A stretch of DNA of 44,291 nucleotides, from contig CACGAV010000009.1 in NCBI GenBank assembly GCA_902571095.1, positions 1 through 44,291 of the forward strand, given 5' to 3'. This document shows positions 1 to 8,663 of the stretch, in pieces. How positions within the stretch are numbered: the stretch's first letter is position 1; every line of letters starts with the position of its first letter. The notes under the pieces are model-generated. The model worked only from the letters and a program-made list of their open reading frames with translations, had not been told where the DNA came from and ran no database searches. This DNA comes from an uncultured Pelagibacteraceae bacterium. GTDB lineage: Bacteria > Pseudomonadota > Alphaproteobacteria > Pelagibacterales > Pelagibacteraceae. The translations under genes and the position numbers were made by a program.

Positions 1-613
1 CAATCTTATCAGCTAAAGTCATTGCCTCGACTTGATCGTGTGTAACGTAAATCATATTCGTACTAAGTTTTTTATGGAGTTTTGAAATTTCTACACGCAT
101 TTCTGATCTTAAAGCTGCATCAAGATTTGAAAGCGGTTCATCAAATAAAAACAATTTAGGGTTTCTCGTTATTGCACGACCTATTGCCACTCTTTGTCGT
201 TGTCCACCAGAAAGTTGTCTTGGTTTTCTCTCAAGAAGATCTTCAATTTGAAGAGTTTTAGCAGCATCTTTTACTTTTTTATCTATTTCATTTTTATCAA
301 GTTTTTCATTTTTCAATCCGAATGACATATTTTCATAAACATTCATGTGTGGATATAAAGCGTATGATTGAAAAACCATTGCAATTCCTCTTTTTGATGG
401 AATTAAATTATTAATTATTTTTTTATCTAAATGTATTTCACCTTCATCAACAGACTCTAAACCAGAAATCATTCTTAGGAGTGTGGACTTTCCACATCCT
501 GATGGACCTACTAAAACAATAAATTCGCCGTGATTTATTTTGATATTAAATTTGTCAATTACCTTGTTTTCACCAAATGATTTTTCAATATTTTTTAATT
601 CTATAGTAGCCAT
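1..613 (-). CDS. Sugar ABC transporter ATP-binding protein (UgpC/MalK type), 3' part outside window
   Basis: This is the N-terminal ~204 residues of a CUT1-family ATPase subunit that powers sugar import at the inner face of the membrane. Reading from the ATG at 613, the Walker A motif is GPSGCGKST, the ABC signature is [14 protein letters not shown], Walker B is [12 protein letters not shown], and the H-loop is THDQVEA. The C-terminal regulatory (TOBE/MalK-like) domain would lie beyond base 1, so it cannot be assessed. The gene is divergent from the binding-protein and permease genes that begin at 771. It is the obvious partner ATPase because no other one is present beside the permeases. The gene symbol is left blank because ugpC, malK and msmX cannot be told apart from this fragment. 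Confidence 0.95.
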   Translation of the reverse strand, partial: MATIELKNIEKSFGENKVIDKFNIKINHGEFIVLVGPSGCGKSTLLRMISGLESVDEGEIHLDKKIINNLIPSKRGIAMVFQSYALYPHMNVYENMSFGLKNEKLDKNEIDKKVKDAAKTLQIEDLLERKPRQLSGGQRQRVAIGRAITRNPKLFLFDEPLSNLDAALRSEMRVEISKLHKKLSTNMIYVTHDQVEAMTLADKI

Positions 614-770
614 ACAACTTCTGGTTTAACTTTAATTTATTTTTTTAAATTTTTTAACAAAATAAAGTAATGCAAAATCTATATGTCTTCTATGATTTTT
701 TTATGGGGTTTTCATTCTCAACAGATTTGGTAGGTTTTCTCGTTTATATATAAAATTATTAGGGGGATAA
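614..770. promoter_or_regulatory. Divergent control region between ABC ATPase and binding-protein genes
   Basis: These 157 bases form the largest gene-free stretch in the window and must hold promoters for both directions. On the plus strand there is a possible -35 TTGGTA (727-732), a 16-base spacer and a -10 TATAAA (749-754). A strong Shine-Dalgarno AGGGGG follows at 761-766, five bases before the ATG at 771. It is one of the clearest ribosome sites in the window and fits a highly expressed binding protein. No convincing palindromic operator was found. The promoter call is tentative; the ribosome site is solid. Confidence 0.5.
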
Positions 771-2093
771 ATGAAAAAAGTAATAATTTATCTTTTTGCT
801 TTTGTATTTTTGGCAAACTCGAGTTACGCCGGAATTACATTTTGGACGACTGAAGTACAGCCGGCTAGGATGGAAAAGCAGAAAGAAATGGCTAAAGCTT
901 TTGAAGCCAAGTCAGGTATTAGCGTAGAAGTAATTCCTGTTGAAGAAAAAGATCTTGGAAAAAGAGCTACAGCTGCAGCAGCTGCAGGTGATCTACCTGA
1001 TGTGATCTATCATACACTTCAGTACGTATTACCGTGGGCAGAAGCTGGAATATTAGATGTTAATGCTAACAACGCAGTTGTTAAATCTTTGGGCAAAGAT
1101 ACTTTTGCTCCAGGTGCACTTAACATGGCAAAAAAAGGTGGAAAAATCGCTGCTGTACCAGTTGATGGCTGGACACAGATGGTTGTTTACAGAAAAGATT
1201 TATTCAAAGAATTTAATCTTCAACCGCCAACAAATTATGAAAACATTTCTAAAGCTGTAAAAGCTTTATCTAATGCTGACAGATTTGGATTCGTAGCCGC
1301 TACTAAAACAGATGAAAACTTTATGAGCCAAGTACTAGAACATGTACTTTTAGCTAATGGAGTTAATTTTGTTAAAAAAGGTGGAACAAAAAAACAAGGT
1401 AAAGAACTTAAAAATGCTTTAATATTTTACAAAGAGCTTGCTAAAGCAAGCCCTCCAGGAGAATTATTCTGGAAACAATCTAGAGCACTTTACTTTGCTG
1501 GTAAAACACCAATGATTATTTGGTCACCATTTATTATGGATGAATTAGCTGGTCTTAGAGACTCTGCTCCTCCAACAATAAATAGCGATCCTACATCGCC
1601 AGAACTTGCATCAAAAACTGGATTCATTACAAACTTTAGTGGTCCAGATAATAAAAAAGGTGCTGCTTGGGCTGATGTTAGATACTTTGGTATTACTGCT
1701 GATGCTGATACTGATGAAGCTAAAAAATTCATAGAATACTCAATGGATGAAGGTTACACAGCTACATTATCTATCGCACCAGAAGGTAAATTTCCTGTAA
1801 GAAGAGGAAATGCTAGTGATCCAGCTGCGTTTACAAAAGCTTGGAGTAAACTTCCAGTTGGTGTTGATAGAAAGAAACCTTTAACAGAACTTTATTCTGG
1901 TGATGTTATTAATAACATTGTGGCAGGTTTAGATACTGCTAACAGATGGGGTGTTAAAGAAGGTGAGCTTTCTAGAGCATCAAAAATCATCAATGCACAA
2001 TTCTTAAATAGAATCACAAGAGAATTTATTGATGATCAAATTTCAGCAGATGAGGCAGTTGATAAAATCAACGCTGAATTAGCTAAATTTTAG
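771..2093 (+). CDS. Sugar ABC transporter periplasmic substrate-binding protein (CUT1 family)
   Basis: This 440-residue protein captures a carbohydrate in the periplasm and delivers it to the permeases encoded just downstream. The first 20 residues are a signal peptide: Lys-Lys, a hydrophobic stretch, and a cut after SSYA. No lipobox cysteine is present, so it should be soluble. The mature protein has the extracellular solute-binding family 1 pattern: early ITFWTTEV strand, DLPDVIY near residue 85, PVDGWTQMVVYRKDLF near 130, and the late KFPVRRG motif. Length is normal for the family. Codon use is richer in G/C than in neighbouring genes, consistent with strong expression. The ligand cannot be read from sequence; the hydrolase at the end of the operon points to a glycoside. 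Confidence 0.93.
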   Translation: MKKVIIYLFAFVFLANSSYAGITFWTTEVQPARMEKQKEMAKAFEAKSGISVEVIPVEEKDLGKRATAAAAAGDLPDVIYHTLQYVLPWAEAGILDVNANNAVVKSLGKDTFAPGALNMAKKGGKIAAVPVDGWTQMVVYRKDLFKEFNLQPPTNYENISKAVKALSNADRFGFVAATKTDENFMSQVLEHVLLANGVNFVKKGGTKKQGKELKNALIFYKELAKASPPGELFWKQSRALYFAGKTPMIIWSPFIMDELAGLRDSAPPTINSDPTSPELASKTGFITNFSGPDNKKGAAWADVRYFGITADADTDEAKKFIEYSMDEGYTATLSIAPEGKFPVRRGNASDPAAFTKAWSKLPVGVDRKKPLTELYSGDVINNIVAGLDTANRWGVKEGELSRASKIINAQFLNRITREFIDDQISADEAVDKINAELAKF

Positions 2094-2105
2094 TAAAAAT
2101 ATTTT

Positions 2106-2140
2106 TAAAAAGCGGGTAATATATTATTATCCGCTTTTTA
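2106..2140 (+). terminator. Stem-loop between binding-protein and permease genes
   Basis: The arms at 2106-2121 and 2125-2140 are complementary over 16 pairs, with one G-U pair, around a 3-base loop. The right arm ends in CCGCTTTTTA, giving a GC core followed by a T run as in an intrinsic terminator. It starts 12 bases after the binding-protein stop and ends one base before the permease ATG at 2142. It probably works as a partial terminator or as a 3' mRNA stabiliser, so that the binding protein is made in excess over the permeases. It also covers the place where the permease ribosome site would normally be. Confidence 0.85.
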
Positions 2141-2141
2141 T

Positions 2142-3401
2142 ATGAACGATACATTATCAAAAATAGAAAAAAGAACAGCTTACACGCTTTTATTACCGGC
2201 GGTATTTTTAGTATTCGCTATAGTATTATTTCCAATTTTTGCAAATATTTGGATAAGTTTTAAAGAAGTACAATTAAAAGATATTAGAATTCCTGAGCCA
2301 AGAGCAAAAAAGATAGTAAAAAGTATTCCTGAAGATAAAACTAAATTAAAAATAGTTTATAGACTAAGAAATAGTTCACTAATTGAAGATATTAATAATA
2401 TTAAATTTTCAGATAATTTACCAAGTAACATTGAACCTGTTGAGCTTGACTCAAGATGCGAATTTAAATCAAAAAAAATTAAATGTGATTTTGGAAACTG
2501 GGAAGCTAAATATAGGCAAAATTTTGAGATTATTATTCAAAATATTAATAATGATGTAATTGATAAAAATACTATTAAATCTCAAAAACCTAAGCTTTCT
2601 GGTGATGCTGACAATATTTTATTAACTACAAAATTTACTTTAAAAAACTTCAAGCAAGTTTTTAACGAAAATGAATTTTTAGATTTATTACTAACTACTT
2701 TTTATTTTACTTTTTTTGGAACAGTTGGTGCAATAATTTTTGGTATGTTTGCAGCACAATTAGTAAATCAAAAGTTTTATGGCAGGACTTTTATGAGGAG
2801 TATTCTGCTGTTTCCATATGTCGGACCTGTTGTTGCGTTAGCATATACGTGGACTTTATTGTTAGATCCTAATAGCGGGACTTTAAATGCTTTGTTAGTC
2901 AATTTTGGAATTATTGATAAACCGATAAATTTATTAGGTCAGAAGTATATGACACTAAATCTTTTGGGTTTTGATATAAAATTAAGGTTAGCACTAACAA
3001 CAGTAATAATGTTTGAGATTTGGAGATATTTTCCCCTAGCCTTCTTGTTCATTCTAGCGAGATTGCAAGCGGTACCTAAAGATTTGTATGAAGCTGCTGA
3101 GGTTGATGGCGCTGGACCACTAAGAAAATTTATTAATATTACTCTGCCACAGATAACAGCAATTTTATCTATTTTATTTATGATTAGATTTATTTGGAAT
3201 TTTAATAAATTTGAAGACATTTTTCTTTTGACCGGGGGAGCATCGGGAACAAGAACATTGCCAATAAATGTTTACCAACAAGGTTTTGCTGTTTCTAACA
3301 TAGGAATGGGGTCAGCGGTTTCAATTGTTATAGTTATGCTATTAATAATTTTTATGATTATTTATTTCAAATTAATTGGGAAGCGTGCAAATGAGATATA
3401 A
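2142..3401 (+). CDS. Sugar ABC permease, MalF/UgpA type, with DUF11-like periplasmic insertion
   Basis: This 419-residue inner-membrane protein is one half of the transport channel. A first helix (about residues 15-37) is followed by FKEVQL, where ordinary family members of about 295 residues continue with a short loop into the FVGLENYxxVF-like segment. Here that segment (KFTLKNFKQVF, about 164-174) is delayed by roughly 115 extra residues. The extra part has the look of a DUF11-type immunoglobulin-like repeat: KFSDNLP, a paired C106 and C115, then FGNWEA. The remaining five helices and the EAA loop (YEAAEVDGAGPLRKF, ending in LPQI) are normal. The start at 2142 abuts a stem-loop and has no visible Shine-Dalgarno; no better start exists. 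The 3' end overlaps the next permease. Confidence 0.92.
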   Translation: MNDTLSKIEKRTAYTLLLPAVFLVFAIVLFPIFANIWISFKEVQLKDIRIPEPRAKKIVKSIPEDKTKLKIVYRLRNSSLIEDINNIKFSDNLPSNIEPVELDSRCEFKSKKIKCDFGNWEAKYRQNFEIIIQNINNDVIDKNTIKSQKPKLSGDADNILLTTKFTLKNFKQVFNENEFLDLLLTTFYFTFFGTVGAIIFGMFAAQLVNQKFYGRTFMRSILLFPYVGPVVALAYTWTLLLDPNSGTLNALLVNFGIIDKPINLLGQKYMTLNLLGFDIKLRLALTTVIMFEIWRYFPLAFLFILARLQAVPKDLYEAAEVDGAGPLRKFINITLPQITAILSILFMIRFIWNFNKFEDIFLLTGGASGTRTLPINVYQQGFAVSNIGMGSAVSIVIVMLLIIFMIIYFKLIGKRANEI

Positions 3402-4584
3402 ACCATTAGTAATTTATTTATTTATATCGTCTATTTTTTTTACATTAGTAGGTTCAATTTGGAAAATAATGGCAACCCTTCAAGGACTTAAGTTAACAGA
3501 AATAAATTTTAATATAAATTTTCTTTTAGCTTTATTATTAAGTTTATCACTTGTTTTTATTGGTAATAGAATTAATCATCTATTTAAAATACTAGTGCTA
3601 CCATTAATATTTACTTTTATTTATATTGCTATAAATGAAAGTGCTCCAATTTGGTATAATGTTGGAATTCTTTTAATAAGTTTATTTTTTACAAATAGAG
3701 TTAAGAATTATAACTTAAATTATCTTAAAGAAGATTTTGTGTCCGAAAAAATCGTTTTTGACTTCTTGTCTTTATTTGCGATTGTATTTTTCGCTTTTAT
3801 CATTTTGTTTCCATTTTATTTAATGTTCGTTACAAGTTTTAAATTACAAGCAGCATTACTATATAATCCTTTAGATTTAAGTATTGATTTTACCAAAAAT
3901 ATTTCTGACCAATTTAAATCTTATCTAGTAATTTTTAAAACTTATGACTTTGGAAGATATATTTTAACAAGCTCTATAGTTTCAATAGGAACTGTAATTA
4001 TTACTTTGATCTTTGCAATACCAGCTGCTTATGCAGTTGCTAGATTAAACTTTTTTGGTAAAACTTTTTTATCAACCTCAATATTAATTATATACATGTT
4101 TCCTGCCATTGTTTTAGTAATACCTCTTTATACTGTCTTTAGTCAGTTAGGATTAAGAAATTCAATTGAGGGCCTTCTAATCGTCTATACAGCAACAACG
4201 TTGCCTGTCGCTATTTATATGCTTCAAGGATATTTCAAAAGTATACCAAAAGAAATTGAAGATGCTGGTCTTATGGATGGACAAAATTGGTTTGGAATAA
4301 TAATTAAAATTATAATCCCTTTAAGTTTACCTGCAATTGCATCTGTTGCTTTATATGTTTTTATGATTGCATGGAATGAATTTCTATTTTCATTAATGTT
4401 CTTGGATAATCCTAAATCATTTACATTATCTAGAGCAATTAATCATTTAACTGGAGATGCAGAAACACCTAGACAATATTTAATGGCAGGATCTGTTGTT
4501 GTAACACTCCCAATTCTTATGATTTTTGTTTACTTCGAAAAATATCTTGTAAGCGGATTAACTGCAGGAAGTGTAAAAGGTTAA
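3391..4584 (+). CDS. Sugar ABC permease, MalG/UgpE type, with extra N-terminal membrane domain
   Basis: This is the second channel subunit. I place the start at the ATG at 3391, giving 397 residues. TTG (3376) and GTG (3385) lie upstream in frame, but a GGGA ribosome site at 3378-3381 suits the ATG. The conserved permease core begins near residue 123 (FLSLFAIVFFAFIILFPFYL, then TSFK). The EAA loop reads IPKEIEDAGLMDGQNWF. Usual MalG-like proteins have about 280 residues and start at that core. The first ~120 residues here add about four hydrophobic helices (roughly 7-28, 43-58, 65-82 and 88-101). Four extra helices would leave the core topology unchanged. The gene overlaps the previous permease by 11 bases and the next gene by one base. 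Confidence 0.92.
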   Translation: MRYKPLVIYLFISSIFFTLVGSIWKIMATLQGLKLTEINFNINFLLALLLSLSLVFIGNRINHLFKILVLPLIFTFIYIAINESAPIWYNVGILLISLFFTNRVKNYNLNYLKEDFVSEKIVFDFLSLFAIVFFAFIILFPFYLMFVTSFKLQAALLYNPLDLSIDFTKNISDQFKSYLVIFKTYDFGRYILTSSIVSIGTVIITLIFAIPAAYAVARLNFFGKTFLSTSILIIYMFPAIVLVIPLYTVFSQLGLRNSIEGLLIVYTATTLPVAIYMLQGYFKSIPKEIEDAGLMDGQNWFGIIIKIIIPLSLPAIASVALYVFMIAWNEFLFSLMFLDNPKSFTLSRAINHLTGDAETPRQYLMAGSVVVTLPILMIFVYFEKYLVSGLTAGSVKG

Positions 4585-5840
4585 TGAAAGAAACAATCAA
4601 AATTGCAAAAGAAGTTTTAATAAATAATAGAAGATCTGGTTATACACTACCTACAAATAATGAATTGTACCCCGCCCAGTGGAATTGGGATTCGGCTTTC
4701 ATAGCTTTGGGATACTCATATTTTAATATGGAGTATGCAATTGAAGAATTAGAAAAACTTATATCAGGCCAGTGGGAAGACGGTATGATACCTCATATGT
4801 TATTTCACGATAATGACGAAAGTTATTTTCCAAATCACAAAACATGGGATTGTGGTAATAAGGTGCCCTCTTCTGGTATTACACAGCCACCAATAATTGC
4901 AACAATAATTAAAAAAATTGTCGACCAAAATAAATTAGATAAAAATCAAATGAAAAGAATGGAAATTATAATAAAAAAATTAAAAAAATATTTGGACTGG
5001 TTTTATAATTACAGAGATACAAATAAAATTGGTCTTGCTGCAATTATCCATCCTTGGGAAAGTGGGCTTGATAACTCCCCTATTTGGGATGGTCCATTAG
5101 ATAAAGTGAAAATTGAGGAAAACTTAAAGTATGAAAGAAGAGATCTTAATGTTTCAAGGAGTTCAAATAGGCCTCTGAAAAAAGATTACGATGGTTATAT
5201 AACCTTGTTAAATCAATTTAAAAAAAACAAATACAATCCAAGAAAAATTGTTAATGAGTCAATGTTTAATGTGATTGATATTGGTTTTAATTCAATACTT
5301 ATTAGAGCTACAAAAGATCTTGTAGAGATATCAAAAAAATTTAATTTAGATTTTACTGATCTTAAAAATAAAATATCAAAGTCAGAAGAAAGTTTAATTA
5401 AATTTTATAAAGATGATGATCAAAGTTTTTTTTCTTATGACTTTAAAAACCACAATTTAATAAAAGTAGATGCAATTTCTAATTATTTTATATTATTTGC
5501 GAACCTTGAAAATCAAGAAATAAATAATAAAATTATTGATAAACTTAAAAAATATAACTCACAGAAAGATTATTTTTTTACTACTGTAAACCCTAAAGAT
5601 AAAGCTTTTGAGGAAACAAGATATTGGAGAGGACCCGTTTGGATAAATTCAAATTGGATAGTTTATCAAGGCTTGATTAATAAAGATAAAATCTTCTCAT
5701 CATTAATAAAAAATAAGACTTTAGAATTATTAGAAAATAAAAAATTTCATGAATACTATAATTATAAAACTGGCGAATGTTTGGGGGCCAATAATTTTTC
5801 TTGGTCAGCAGCTCTGTATTTAGATTTAAAATTTAATTAA
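4584..5840 (+). CDS. Cytoplasmic glycoside hydrolase, GH63/MGH1-like
   Basis: This 418-residue protein has no signal peptide. It resembles the (alpha/alpha)6-barrel MGH1-like/GH63 enzymes such as mannosylglycerate and glucosylglycerate hydrolases. Visible hallmarks are WNWDSAF (33-39), SGQWEDGMIPHMLFH (61-75), SSGITQPP (96-103), HPWESGLDNSPIWD (156-169), RYWRGPVWINSNW, and the closing TGECLGANNFSWSAAL. By family analogy D163 is the likely acid, and E390 in FHEYYNY is a possible base. The start codon shares its A with the preceding permease stop, so translation is coupled to import. I infer that it splits the imported glycoside into sugar plus aglycone or two sugars. Related trehalase-like or debranching-like activities are not excluded. 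Confidence 0.85.
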   Translation: MKETIKIAKEVLINNRRSGYTLPTNNELYPAQWNWDSAFIALGYSYFNMEYAIEELEKLISGQWEDGMIPHMLFHDNDESYFPNHKTWDCGNKVPSSGITQPPIIATIIKKIVDQNKLDKNQMKRMEIIIKKLKKYLDWFYNYRDTNKIGLAAIIHPWESGLDNSPIWDGPLDKVKIEENLKYERRDLNVSRSSNRPLKKDYDGYITLLNQFKKNKYNPRKIVNESMFNVIDIGFNSILIRATKDLVEISKKFNLDFTDLKNKISKSEESLIKFYKDDDQSFFSYDFKNHNLIKVDAISNYFILFANLENQEINNKIIDKLKKYNSQKDYFFTTVNPKDKAFEETRYWRGPVWINSNWIVYQGLINKDKIFSSLIKNKTLELLENKKFHEYYNYKTGECLGANNFSWSAALYLDLKFN

Positions 5841-6681
5841 TTTTTCTAACAATAAAAACGTAAATTATAGAAGTTATAAACATCACTATAGCGTAAGTAG
5901 CTGTTGGTATTAAATATGCTATATCACTAAAGAGCTGACTTGCCACGAATACAGCTAAAGTTCCGTTTTGAAGTCCGCACTCAAGTGAAATAGATTTTCT
6001 TTGTGAAACTCCACTGGCAAGAAATTTTGCAACATAATAGCCGATAAACATCATGACAATATTTAAAACTAAAGTAATTAATCCTGCTTGTTTTATATAA
6101 CCCATTATATTCTCCCACTCTTCAACCCATATAGCGGCAAAAACAATTACAAATAAAAGAACTGAGATTCTTTCGATCAATTGAGATTTAGACATAACAA
6201 AGTTTGTTACAAATTTTCTTATTAACATTCCAATAAGTACTGGAAGAGTTACAACCAAAAACATTTTCATTGATATTCCTATCATAGAAATTTCTTTTGA
6301 AATTTCCCCAACTTCTAACAATTCTGCAGATTTAAATACAATAAATGGAACCGAAATAATGCTGATTAAACTTATAATTGCTGTTAATGAAATTGAAAGA
6401 GCCACGTCTCCATTAGCAAATTTTGTAAGTACATTAGATGTTACACCACCAGGAGCAGCAGCAATAATCATTACACCAAGGGCAATCTCTAAAGGTAAAT
6501 TAAAAATTTTAAGTAATAGAAAAGCAATAATTGGAAGTAGTATTAACTGACAAATTAATCCAACTAAAAAATCTTTTGGTTGTTTTACTACTCTTAAAAA
6601 ATCTTGACCAGTTAAGCCTAATCCAAGGGCTAACATTATAAGTGCAAGGGCTATAGGCGCAATTTTTGTTACCACTTCCAT
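5833..6681 (-). CDS. Bile acid:sodium symporter family (BASS) transporter
   Basis: This 282-residue protein consists of about nine hydrophobic helices and belongs to the sodium-coupled BASS family. The family pattern is visible in GLGLTGQDFLRV (21-32), the APGGVTSNVLTKFANGDVAL region, and the late SLECGLQNGTLAV motif; these two conserved segments hold the sodium-binding residues in known members. Marine bacterial relatives import organic acids rather than bile salts, and the substrate here is unknown. It is the last gene of the minus-strand ntrY unit, three bases after gap. Its 3' end overlaps the convergent hydrolase gene by eight bases, so there is no room for a separate terminator. Confidence 0.9.
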   Translation of the reverse strand: MEVVTKIAPIALALIMLALGLGLTGQDFLRVVKQPKDFLVGLICQLILLPIIAFLLLKIFNLPLEIALGVMIIAAAPGGVTSNVLTKFANGDVALSISLTAIISLISIISVPFIVFKSAELLEVGEISKEISMIGISMKMFLVVTLPVLIGMLIRKFVTNFVMSKSQLIERISVLLFVIVFAAIWVEEWENIMGYIKQAGLITLVLNIVMMFIGYYVAKFLASGVSQRKSISLECGLQNGTLAVFVASQLFSDIAYLIPTATYAIVMFITSIIYVFIVRKIN

Positions 6682-6684
6682 TTA

Positions 6685-7689
6685 TTAAATAAGTTTAGAT
6701 ATTTGTATTGATGTATCACACATACGATTTGAGAAACCCCATTCATTATCATACCAAGATAGTACTCTACTAAATTTATTTTTGACAACTTGTGTTTGGG
6801 TAACATCAAATATTGAACTGTGTGCATCGTGATTAAAATCTTTTGAAACTAGTGGCTGTTTATTAATTCCAAGAATACCTTTTAACTGACCATTAGCGGC
6901 TTTTGTCATGGCATCATTTATACTATCAGCAGTAACATCTTTTTTTGTGACTAATGTAAAATCAATTAAAGAGACATTTGGAGTTGGAACTCTTATGGCG
7001 GTGCCATCAAGTTTTCCTTTAAGACTAGGTAAAACTAAACTCATTGCTTTTGCAGCTCCTGTTGATGTAGGTATCATTGCTCCCTCAGTAGATCTTGCTC
7101 TTCTTAAATCTTTATGAAGAGTATCTAATAATTTTTGGTCTCCTGTGTAACTATGAATAGTAGTCATATATCCATACTCAATACCAAAACTATTCTCCAA
7201 AACCATTGCAACAGGTGCTAAACAATTTGTTGTGCAAGATCCGTTGGAAATAATATTGTGCTCTTTTTTTAAATCTTTACTATTTACTCCTTGAACAATT
7301 GTAAAATCTACATCTTTTCCGGGAGCTGATATAATAACTTTTTTTGCTCCAGCTTTTAAATGTTTACCTGCAGTTTCCTTATTCAAAAATAATCCTGTGC
7401 ATTCTAAAACAATATCAGCACCAACTTTACCCCAGGGTAAATTTGCTGGATCTCTTTCAGCATAAACTTTTATATTTTGATTTAAAATTTTAAAACCGTC
7501 TTTTGATGTGCTCACATCATGTGGCAAAGTTCCGTGCGTACTATCATATTTTATTAAATGTGCGTTGGTATCAATAGAACCAAGATCGTTAATACCAACA
7601 ACTTGAATTTTATCTTTATAATTTTCTAGTAAGGCTCTTAGAATAAGACGTCCAATTCTTCCAAAACCATTTATTCCAATTTTAACCAT
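6685..7689 (-). CDS. gap: Glyceraldehyde-3-phosphate dehydrogenase, type I
   Basis: This 334-residue cytoplasmic enzyme interconverts glyceraldehyde-3-phosphate and 1,3-bisphosphoglycerate with NAD(P). The Rossmann motif is INGFGRIGR (6-14) and the active-site cysteine is C152 in SNGSCTTNCLAPV. The partner histidine lies in TTIHSYTGDQ, and the C-terminal WYDNEWGFSNRM motif is intact. An Asp after the second beta strand (GINDLG) fits NAD preference. Length is standard. It follows gpsA by 21 bases and precedes the BASS gene by three, so carbon metabolism shares a transcript with ntrYX and trkAH. With tpiA and eno also in this window, the lower glycolytic or gluconeogenic path is well represented. 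Confidence 0.97.
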   Translation of the reverse strand: MVKIGINGFGRIGRLILRALLENYKDKIQVVGINDLGSIDTNAHLIKYDSTHGTLPHDVSTSKDGFKILNQNIKVYAERDPANLPWGKVGADIVLECTGLFLNKETAGKHLKAGAKKVIISAPGKDVDFTIVQGVNSKDLKKEHNIISNGSCTTNCLAPVAMVLENSFGIEYGYMTTIHSYTGDQKLLDTLHKDLRRARSTEGAMIPTSTGAAKAMSLVLPSLKGKLDGTAIRVPTPNVSLIDFTLVTKKDVTADSINDAMTKAANGQLKGILGINKQPLVSKDFNHDAHSSIFDVTQTQVVKNKFSRVLSWYDNEWGFSNRMCDTSIQISKLI

Positions 7690-7710
7690 ATAGTTAATAT
7701 ACCTATTTAT

Positions 7711-8661
7711 TTACAACTTTAAATTAAATTTTTTATTGTTACAAAGTGCATCCAACAAAGAATGTAATAAAGGAAAATCTTTTTGTGGAAAATCTTTTAA
7801 AACTTTAGAACCTATTTGAAATGCTAATTCAGCACCTTCAATAGTTTCATTTGGCATAAATTTTTTTTTAGCTTCTGTATATATTTGACCTTGACCTAAA
7901 TATTGGCCCATTTTACTATTTCTTCCTCCAGCGCTACTAACATATAAATCACCCAATCCTGCAAGACCATAAACAGAACTTTCAGATCCGCCTAGTAACT
8001 TAACAAAATTTCTCATTTCAAAAAGCGATCTTTGAAGTAGCAAAGCTGCAGTATTTAATTCATTTGCTGAACCAATGATCATAGAATAAAAGTTTTTAAT
8101 AGCAGCACAAATCTCTATACCGCGCAGATCGTCTGAATGCTCAATAAAATAATAATTTGTTTTAATTAATTTGCTTATCTTTTTTGCTAGTTCAATATTT
8201 TTATTAGCGAATACTACACCAGTTTTATTTTTTTTAGCCAAATCTTTAGCTAAGCAAGGACCTGCCACAACAGATGTATCATCATTAGAAAATTTGTCAG
8301 TTAGAATAATAAATTTATTATTTTCAACATTTAGACCCTTTGTTAGAAGTAAAATTGGAATTTTATTTTTTTCATTATTTAATTCTTTGGAAATCCAATT
8401 GATACCTTTTGAATTTACGCCAACAACAATTAAATCAGGTTTGCCTTTTAATTGTTGTGGTAATTGATCAGATTTTAGAAAATTTATTTCTTTAGAAACA
8501 TTACAATTTAATATTTTGTGAAAGAAAGTTTTGGTTAATTCATCAATTCTATCATTTTCAAGAGGTGAGCCTAAAACAGTAACTTTATGACCATTATCTA
8601 TACATGGAAAAGTGAAGGCAGATCCCATTACACCAGCACCTATAATTAATATTTTGCTCAT
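7711..8661 (-). CDS. gpsA: Glycerol-3-phosphate dehydrogenase [NAD(P)+]
   Basis: This 316-residue cytoplasmic enzyme reduces dihydroxyacetone phosphate to sn-glycerol-3-phosphate, the backbone for phospholipids. Visible motifs are the nucleotide-binding GAGVMGSAF (7-15), GPCLAKDLA (family form GPSFAKE), the catalytic lysine in AAIKNFYSMI, and GLAGLGDLYVSS followed by RNSKMG. It is slightly shorter than the usual 330-340 residues. The Ser-Phe of the GPSFA motif is replaced by Cys-Leu, a conservative drift. It lies between trkH (two-base gap upstream) and gap (21 bases downstream). Next to gap it marks the triose-phosphate branch point. Confidence 0.93.
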   Translation of the reverse strand: MSKILIIGAGVMGSAFTFPCIDNGHKVTVLGSPLENDRIDELTKTFFHKILNCNVSKEINFLKSDQLPQQLKGKPDLIVVGVNSKGINWISKELNNEKNKIPILLLTKGLNVENNKFIILTDKFSNDDTSVVAGPCLAKDLAKKNKTGVVFANKNIELAKKISKLIKTNYYFIEHSDDLRGIEICAAIKNFYSMIIGSANELNTAALLLQRSLFEMRNFVKLLGGSESSVYGLAGLGDLYVSSAGGRNSKMGQYLGQGQIYTEAKKKFMPNETIEGAELAFQIGSKVLKDFPQKDFPLLHSLLDALCNNKKFNLKL

Positions 8662-8663
8662 AA

